Source of the DNA: an uncultured Alistipes sp.
GTDB taxonomy: Bacteria > Bacteroidota > Bacteroidia > Bacteroidales > Rikenellaceae
NCBI GenBank assembly: GCA_949840605.1
Contig: CATKXN010000104.1
Span: forward strand, 1 to 10,076
Length of the DNA stretch: 10,076 nt
Reading direction: 5' to 3'
The translations under genes were made by a program, and so were the position numbers. Each line of letters opens with the position of its first letter. The stretch's first letter is position 1. Under the pieces are notes generated by a model. That model saw only the letters and a program-made list of their open reading frames with translations, was not told the DNA's origin and ran no database searches. Shown in pieces: positions 6,187 to 10,076 of the stretch.

Positions 6187-7083
6187 TCAGAACTTGTGCA
6201 CGGCGCGCACGAGGAACTTGTTGTATTTCGGAATCTCGATCACATAGGGAGGTTCGATGCCCATGTGGGTCGTATAGGCGTTCTTTTCGTCCATCTCGGT
6301 CGAAGAGAAGTAATAGACCAGCCGGTCCATGCGCTTTCCGCCCGCGTCCTTGAGCGCATCGTTGAACTTGTTGCGCGCCTGACGGTTGTTCTGCACGCGC
6401 GTTCCGCCGTTGTAGTTGTGGCCCACGGTCAGCAGTTCGTCGATGGCGGGCAGGTTCCACCCCTCGCCCTTGTCCCGGCACCACTTGAAGGCCGGGAAAT
6501 CATCCCACGCGAGGTTGTTGGCGGCGATGTACTGCGCCACCTTCTCCATGTTCTCCGCCCCGTCGGTCCGGCTGTCGGCGCCGACCGCACGCAGGTCGGG
6601 CTTGCGGAACTCGCTCCAATGGAGGTAGATCTCGTCGAGCGACACCACCAGCCCGTGCATGCCGTCGTCCGAAAGCTGGCAGATCACGCCCCGGATGCCG
6701 TTCTGGTCATACAGCTCGCCGATCTCGTACTGCTTAAGCACGTAACGTCCGGCAGGCGTCTGCGGCGCAGGTGCGGCAGCCGGCGTTTCGGCCGGAGCCG
6801 GCTGGGCCGGAGTGGCCGGAGTCTGCGGCGTCGCAGGGATGGTCTTGGTGTAATACTCCTTTTCGCCGTTGGCGTACTGGATATAGTGGATGTCCTTGAC
6901 GGGCAGCACGTAGGTCGGGCCGTCGGGGTTCGAGAAACGCTTGTAGCGCACCGCTTCGGGGGTGATTTCGATCACCTTGGCCTCGATCTTCGTGGCGTCG
7001 GTCTTTACGATCAGATCCTGCGCGGCGGCGGTCATAACGCCGCACAACGCCGCAAACAGCAGCAGAATGGTTCTTTTCATCAT
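6187..7083 (-). CDS. Exported protein with short N-terminal domain, Pro/Ala linker and DUF1566-like C-terminal domain
   Basis: The protein has 298 residues. The start is taken at the first of two adjacent ATGs (7083, or 7080), which opens a signal peptide MMKRTILLLFAALCGVMTAAAQ with likely cleavage after Ala21. The frame is open further upstream, but that stretch overlaps the promoter. Residues 23-78 (DLIVKTDATKIEAKVIEITPEAVRYKRF, then DGPTYVLPVKDIHYIQYANGE) match a small domain frequent in exported Bacteroidota proteins. Residues about 83-112 form a low-complexity Pro/Ala/Thr linker. The C-terminal part (about 113-298) contains GWNLPAIDEL, a YYFSSTE motif and a final KFLVRAVHKF, the pattern of DUF1566-like (C-type-lectin-fold) domains. 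It has no lipobox, so it is probably periplasmic or secreted. Its function is unknown; binding of a surface or extracellular ligand is a guess from the fold. It is a lone minus-strand gene facing the glycosyltransferases. Confidence 0.85.
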   Translation of the reverse strand: MMKRTILLLFAALCGVMTAAAQDLIVKTDATKIEAKVIEITPEAVRYKRFSNPDGPTYVLPVKDIHYIQYANGEKEYYTKTIPATPQTPATPAQPAPAETPAAAPAPQTPAGRYVLKQYEIGELYDQNGIRGVICQLSDDGMHGLVVSLDEIYLHWSEFRKPDLRAVGADSRTDGAENMEKVAQYIAANNLAWDDFPAFKWCRDKGEGWNLPAIDELLTVGHNYNGGTRVQNNRQARNKFNDALKDAGGKRMDRLVYYFSSTEMDEKNAYTTHMGIEPPYVIEIPKYNKFLVRAVHKF

Positions 7084-7104
7084 GTCGAACAGATATATGT
7101 TAGG

Positions 7105-7112
7105 CAAATATA
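7105..7112 (-). promoter_or_regulatory. Minus-strand -7 box for the exported protein gene
   Basis: Reading the minus strand, 7112 to 7105 is TATATTTG, a perfect TAnnTTTG, about 22 nt before the ATG. No TTTG lies at the expected distance, so the -33 box is weak or absent. Confidence 0.55.
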
Positions 7113-7136
7113 ACGTTTTTTTCCAAACATTCTTAT

Positions 7137-7144
7137 TACCTTTG
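7137..7144 (+). promoter_or_regulatory. -7 box of the ftsY-rimO promoter
   Basis: TACCTTTG at 7137-7144 fits TAnnTTTG. The -33 box is poor: a run of T (about 7116-7122) lies at roughly the right distance. A start near 7151 gives a leader of about 27 nt before ATG 7178. Confidence 0.55.
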
Positions 7145-7177
7145 TGCAAAGAAAATCCGGTCACTTAATAAATAAAC

Positions 7178-8176
7178 ATGGCATTTTTCGATATTTTCAA
7201 AAAGAAACCCGATACGCCGCCCTCCGAAGAGCAGGTGCGCAAACAGCAGCAGGAACTCAGCGCCGGGCTGGAAAAGACCAAGACGGGACTCTTCTCGAAA
7301 CTGGCGCGCGCCGTGGCGGGCCGATCGACGATCGACGCCGACGTGCTGGATGACCTCGAGGAGGTCCTGATCTCGTCGGACGTGGGCGTGGAGACCACCG
7401 TGAAGATCATCCGCCGCATCGAGGAGCGCGTCGCCAGGGACAAGTACATGAACGCCTCGGAACTGCAGTCGATCCTGCGCGAGGAGATCACCGGACTGAT
7501 GGAGGATGCGCACGGCTCGTCCGAGCACTTCGGACTGGACGCCGCCGAGGGCCGTCCCTACGTGGTGATGGTCGTGGGCGTCAACGGCGCCGGCAAGACC
7601 ACCACCATCGGCAAACTCGCGGCGCAGCTCACCAAGGCGGGCCGCAAGGTCTGGATCGGCGCGGCGGACACGTTCCGCGCCGCGGCCATCGACCAGCTGC
7701 AGGTGTGGGCCGACCGCGCCGGGGCGACGATGATCCGCCAGCAGATGGGTTCCGACCCCGCGTCGGTGGCTTTCGACACGCTCACCTCGGCCAAATCCAA
7801 CGGCGCCGACGTGGTGCTGATCGACACCGCCGGGCGTCTGCACAACAAGGTCAACCTGATGAACGAGCTGACGAAGATCCGCAACGTCATGGCGAAGGTG
7901 ATCCCCGGGGCCCCGCACGAGGTGATGCTCGTGCTGGACGGCTCGACGGGCCAGAACGCCTTCGAACAGGCGAAGCAGTTCACGCAGGCCACGCAGGTCA
8001 CCTCGCTCACCATCACCAAGCTGGACGGCACGGCCAAAGGCGGCGTGGTGATCGGCATCAGCGACCAGTTCCACATTCCGGTCCGCTACATCGGCATCGG
8101 CGAAGGCATCGACCAGCTGCGCATCTTCGACCGCCGGGAGTTCGTCAACGCACTGTTCGGCGATGAAAAAAATTAA
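7178..8176 (+). CDS. ftsY: Signal recognition particle receptor FtsY
   Basis: The protein has 332 residues. FtsY is the SRP receptor GTPase that docks ribosome-nascent chain-SRP complexes at the inner membrane for SecYEG. It starts MAFFDIFKKK, a short amphipathic, basic membrane-targeting start with only a minimal acidic A domain, as is usual in Bacteroidota. The N domain helices cover about 35-115. The G domain follows: P-loop GVNGAGKTT at 134-142, the DTFRAAA insertion-box motif at 164-170, DTAGR at 216-220, TKLD at 280-283 with the closing GGV, and GIGEGIDQL at 306-314. All GTPase motifs are intact. ATG 7178 follows an A-rich leader. The last 14 nt overlap rimO, so translation of the two may be coupled. 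Confidence 0.97.
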   Translation: MAFFDIFKKKPDTPPSEEQVRKQQQELSAGLEKTKTGLFSKLARAVAGRSTIDADVLDDLEEVLISSDVGVETTVKIIRRIEERVARDKYMNASELQSILREEITGLMEDAHGSSEHFGLDAAEGRPYVVMVVGVNGAGKTTTIGKLAAQLTKAGRKVWIGAADTFRAAAIDQLQVWADRAGATMIRQQMGSDPASVAFDTLTSAKSNGADVVLIDTAGRLHNKVNLMNELTKIRNVMAKVIPGAPHEVMLVLDGSTGQNAFEQAKQFTQATQVTSLTITKLDGTAKGGVVIGISDQFHIPVRYIGIGEGIDQLRIFDRREFVNALFGDEKN

Positions 8177-9461
8177 CGTCATCACGCTCGGCTGTTCGAA
8201 GAACACCGTCGATTCGGAGCACCTGATGGCGCGGCTCGCGGCCGCCGGATACGAAGTCCTCTTCGACAGCGACCGCACCGACGCCAAAGTGGTGGTGATC
8301 AACACCTGCGGGTTCATCGGCGACGCCAAGCAGGAGTCGGTGGACATGATCCTGCGCGCCGCGGCGGCCAAGCAGGCCGGGAAGATCGAACGACTGTTCG
8401 TCATAGGGTGCCTTTCGGAGCGCTACGCCGACGAACTGCGGGCCGAGATTCCCGAGGTGGACGCATATTTCGGGGCCCGCACGTGGGACGGCATCGTCCG
8501 CGCGCTGGGGGCCTCGGAGGACCCCGCGCTGGCCACCGAACGCCGCCTGACCACCCCGAAACACTACGCCTACCTGAAAATCTCGGAGGGCTGCAACTGG
8601 AAATGCGGCTACTGCGCCATTCCGCTCATCCGCGGCGCACACGTCTCCGTGCCGATGGAGGAGCTGGAGGCGGAAGCCCGCAAACTCGCCGCGCAGGGCG
8701 TCCGGGAACTGATGGTCATCGCGCAGGACACGACCTATTACGGCATCGACCTCTACGGCCGGCGGATGCTGGCCGAGCTGCTGCGCCGCCTGTGCCGCAT
8801 CGACGGCATCGCGTGGATACGGCTCCACTACGCCTACCCCGCGGGTTTCCCCGACGAGGTGATCGAGGTGATGGCCGCGGAACCGAAAATCTGCAAATAC
8901 CTCGACATCCCGTTCCAGCACATCTCCGACGCCCAGCTCGCGGCCATGCACCGCCGCCACACCCGGGCCGAGGCGACGGAACTGATCCGCCGCCTGCGCA
9001 CGGCCATTCCGGACCTCGCGCTGCGCACGACGCTGCTCGTAGGCTATCCGGGCGAAACGGAGGCCGATTTCGCGGAGCTGACGGAGTTCGTGCGCGAGGT
9101 GCGTTTCGAACGGCTCGGGGTCTTCGCCTATTCCGAGGAGGAGGGGACTTATTCGGCCCAGAACCTCCGCGACGACGTGCCGGAGGCCGTGAAACAGGAA
9201 CGCGTGGAGCGTATCATGACCCTGCAGAACGAGATTTCGCTCGAAAACAACCGCCGCCGCGTGGGGCGCACCGAGCGGGTCGTCATCGACTCGCGCCAGG
9301 GCGACTTCTACGTAGGACGCACGCAGTACGACTCCCCGGAGGTGGATCAGGAAATCCTGCTGCCCGCCGACGGGAAACGGCTCCTGCGCGGACATTTCTA
9401 CGAAGCGAAGGTCACGGCGGCAGCCGATTACGATCTGTACGGAGAGGTCCTCGAAAAATAA
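8163..9461 (+). CDS. rimO: Ribosomal protein S12 methylthiotransferase RimO
   Basis: The protein has 432 residues, a normal length. RimO is a radical-SAM enzyme that methylthiolates the conserved aspartate of ribosomal protein S12. The N-terminal UPF0004 domain carries the three cysteines for the auxiliary [4Fe-4S] cluster: Cys11 (TLGCSKN), Cys49 (NTCGF) and Cys83 (IGCLSE). The radical-SAM motif CxxxCxxC is Cys144, Cys148 and Cys151 in SEGCNWKCGYCAIP. LHYAYP, DIPFQH and the TTLLVGYPGET segment are typical of the family. The C-terminal TRAM domain (about 370-432) includes GRTERVVID, FYVGRTQYDSPEVD and the RGHFYEAKVTAA strand. RimO is distinguished from MiaB by the LGCSKNTVDSE start and the PLIRG continuation of the radical-SAM motif. 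ATG 8163 lies within the end of ftsY and has no separate promoter. Confidence 0.97.
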   Translation: MKKINVITLGCSKNTVDSEHLMARLAAAGYEVLFDSDRTDAKVVVINTCGFIGDAKQESVDMILRAAAAKQAGKIERLFVIGCLSERYADELRAEIPEVDAYFGARTWDGIVRALGASEDPALATERRLTTPKHYAYLKISEGCNWKCGYCAIPLIRGAHVSVPMEELEAEARKLAAQGVRELMVIAQDTTYYGIDLYGRRMLAELLRRLCRIDGIAWIRLHYAYPAGFPDEVIEVMAAEPKICKYLDIPFQHISDAQLAAMHRRHTRAEATELIRRLRTAIPDLALRTTLLVGYPGETEADFAELTEFVREVRFERLGVFAYSEEEGTYSAQNLRDDVPEAVKQERVERIMTLQNEISLENNRRRVGRTERVVIDSRQGDFYVGRTQYDSPEVDQEILLPADGKRLLRGHFYEAKVTAAADYDLYGEVLEK

Positions 9462-9463
9462 TA

Positions 9464-9495
9464 TTTGTAAATTATCGTTCTTTTTCATATCTTTG
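9464..9495 (+). promoter_or_regulatory. Promoter P1 directly downstream of rimO
   Basis: TTTG at 9464-9467 and TATCTTTG at 9488-9495 have a 20-nt spacer, and both boxes match consensus. It begins 3 nt after the rimO stop codon and would start RNA near 9500, more than 110 nt before the next ATG and upstream of a terminator-like hairpin. Confidence 0.7.
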
Positions 9496-9577
9496 GTGTC
9501 GTAACGGCACTTTCAGCAGGTCGGGAAGTTTTGCCGGACCGCACGCAGTTCCGTTTTGGAATCGTCCGGTTTTTTTC
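9496..9577 (+). ncRNA. Putative small RNA or attenuated leader between P1 and a T7 tract
   Basis: P1 would make an RNA of about 75-80 nt ending at the T7 tract 9570-9576. GTGTC (9496-9500) can pair with GGCAC (9506-9510), and GGTCGG (9519-9524) can pair with CCGGACC (9534-9540) with one bulge. The second hairpin competes with the terminator stem, which uses the same CCGGAC. No convincing ORF lies within it. It matches no RNA family that I recognise; it could be a stand-alone sRNA, an attenuator for the zapA operon, or simply the rimO 3' end. Confidence 0.35.
9534..9576 (+). terminator. Terminator-like hairpin with T7 tract after rimO
   Basis: CCGGAC (9534-9539) pairs with GTCCGG (9564-9569), immediately followed by seven T (9570-9576). 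Inside it TTCC (9549-9552) pairs with GGAA (9558-9561). The stem is short but GC-rich, with an internal loop. It would end ftsY-rimO transcripts and P1 transcripts. Confidence 0.6.
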
Positions 9578-9586
9578 CTACCTTTG
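9555..9586 (+). promoter_or_regulatory. Promoter P2 for the coiled-coil gene and zapA
   Basis: TTTG at 9555-9558 and TACCTTTG at 9579-9586 have a 20-nt spacer. The expected start is about 9592, some 25 nt before ATG 9617. Its -33 box lies inside the loop of the preceding terminator hairpin. Confidence 0.75.
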
Positions 9587-9616
9587 AAAAGTAAACCGGG
9601 ACCTTTACCCAAGAAC

Positions 9617-9928
9617 ATGGCCGACAAAAGCGTGATAATGAATCTGGAAGCCCGCGTTAAGCAGCTTATCGACGACCACAGACGGCTGTCGGAACTCTGC
9701 ACGGAGCTGACGGCGCAGCGGGACACGCTCCGCTCGGAAAAACGCACGCTGGAAGAGCGTGTCCGGGAGCTGGATGCCGAACTGGCGCGCATGCAGCTGA
9801 CCGAGGGCCTTGCGGGAGAGAGCCGGAACCGGGAAAAAGCGCGCGCGCGCGTCAACCGTCTTATGCGGGAGGTGGACAAGTGCATCGCGCTGCTGGGACA
9901 GCAGCCGGCAGTGCCGGAGGCTGAATAA
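9617..9928 (+). CDS. Small coiled-coil protein upstream of zapA (ZapB/ZauP-like candidate)
   Basis: The 103-residue protein has no signal peptide and no membrane segment. Residues about 5-65 form a charged heptad-like coiled coil (LEARVKQLIDDHRRLSELCTEL and onward through LEERVRELDAELARMQ). A short glycine break follows (GLAGES, 64-69), then a second helix ending RVNRLMREVDKCIALL at about 79-93, which looks like the conserved part. Its position 63 nt upstream of zapA under one promoter suggests a division role like that of other ZapA partners: ZauP in Caulobacter is a coiled-coil protein encoded next to zapA, and ZapB in E. coli is a ZapA-binding coiled coil. That link is inferred from context and shape, not from sequence identity that I can demonstrate. 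ATG 9617 is preferred over ATG 9638 (Met8) because of its spacing from P2 and its A-rich leader. Confidence 0.8.
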   Translation: MADKSVIMNLEARVKQLIDDHRRLSELCTELTAQRDTLRSEKRTLEERVRELDAELARMQLTEGLAGESRNREKARARVNRLMREVDKCIALLGQQPAVPEAE

Positions 9929-9991
9929 GGTCCCGGAGCAGACGACCAGGAGAGGCGAAAGAAGAGGCGAACAAACGAAACGAAACCAAAA

Positions 9992-10076
9992 ATGGCAAAA
10001 CAGGCGATAACCCTCAAAATAGCGGGAAAAAGCTATCCGTTCCAAATCGAGAGCGAAAAGGAAGAGGTGTACCGGC
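9992..10076 (+). CDS. zapA: Cell division protein ZapA, 5' part (cut by window edge)
   Basis: Only 28 codons are visible: MAKQAITLKIAGKSYPFQIE, then SEKEEVYR. This is the typical ZapA N-terminus, a strand with a xIxIxGxxYPxxI pattern followed by an acidic helix start ending in the E(E/A)xYR signature. ZapA is a small cytoplasmic protein that bundles FtsZ filaments and stabilises the Z ring. ATG 9992 follows a purine-rich leader (GAAGAGGCG, then A-rich), 63 nt after the coiled-coil gene, with no promoter or terminator visible between them, so the two form an operon. The rest of the gene lies outside the window. Confidence 0.85.
   Translation, partial: MAKQAITLKIAGKSYPFQIESEKEEVYR

Noticed and set aside
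8145..9488. A 447-codon minus-strand frame opposite rimO
   Set aside because: It mirrors rimO, shows no domain, and its start lies in the downstream promoter region.
9839..9850. (GC)6 dinucleotide run in the coiled-coil gene
   Set aside because: It encodes Ala-Arg repeats in a helix of a GC-rich gene; six units are too few to argue for slippage or Z-DNA function.

Overview
The window reads as chromosomal DNA from a GC-rich member of the Bacteroidota, most likely the Alistipes/Rikenellaceae side. This is inferred from three things. Several intergenic regions carry the Bacteroidota sigma-ABfr type promoter (TTTG near -33, TAnnTTTG near -7). Starts are preceded by A-rich leaders, mostly without a strong Shine-Dalgarno. 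The gene content and order cinA - rpmB - rpmG - DUF4295 - ftsY - rimO is, as I recall it, a familiar Bacteroidota cluster, and DUF4295 is essentially a Bacteroidota family.

Layout. 1-819: the 3' end of a CinA-type protein, then a second CinA C-terminal (PncC-like) domain gene that carries its own lipoprotein-like signal peptide. 853-2841: a promoter and a membrane sensor histidine kinase with an N-terminal TPR-like region and no response regulator beside it. 2855-3594: a promoter and a ribosomal-protein operon, L28 (rpmB), L33 (rpmG) and a 52-residue DUF4295 protein, closed by a strong terminator. 3623-6167: two GT4-like glycosyltransferase genes with their own promoter and terminator; the first has a nine-G tract inside its coding sequence. 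6187-7083 (minus strand): an exported protein with a short N-terminal domain, a Pro/Ala/Thr linker and a C-terminal DUF1566-like domain. 7137-9461: ftsY (SRP receptor) and rimO (ribosomal S12 methylthiotransferase), overlapping by 14 nt. 9464-10076: two promoter-like elements around a terminator-like hairpin, then a coiled-coil protein and the start of zapA, a likely Z-ring accessory pair.

The housekeeping genes (rpmB, rpmG, ftsY, rimO, zapA) cover ribosome composition and modification, membrane targeting and division. The accessory genes (lipoprotein-like CinA domain, histidine kinase, glycosyltransferases, DUF1566-like protein) sit between them as separately promoted units, mostly concerned with the envelope.

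The points most worth a second look are the 9464-9577 intergenic element (perfect promoter, mutually exclusive hairpins, T7 tract: a possible attenuator or small RNA), the poly-G tract in the first glycosyltransferase, and the possibly exported PncC-like domain. No tRNA, rRNA, CRISPR array, insertion sequence or phage gene was seen. There is no gene-free stretch longer than about 160 bases.
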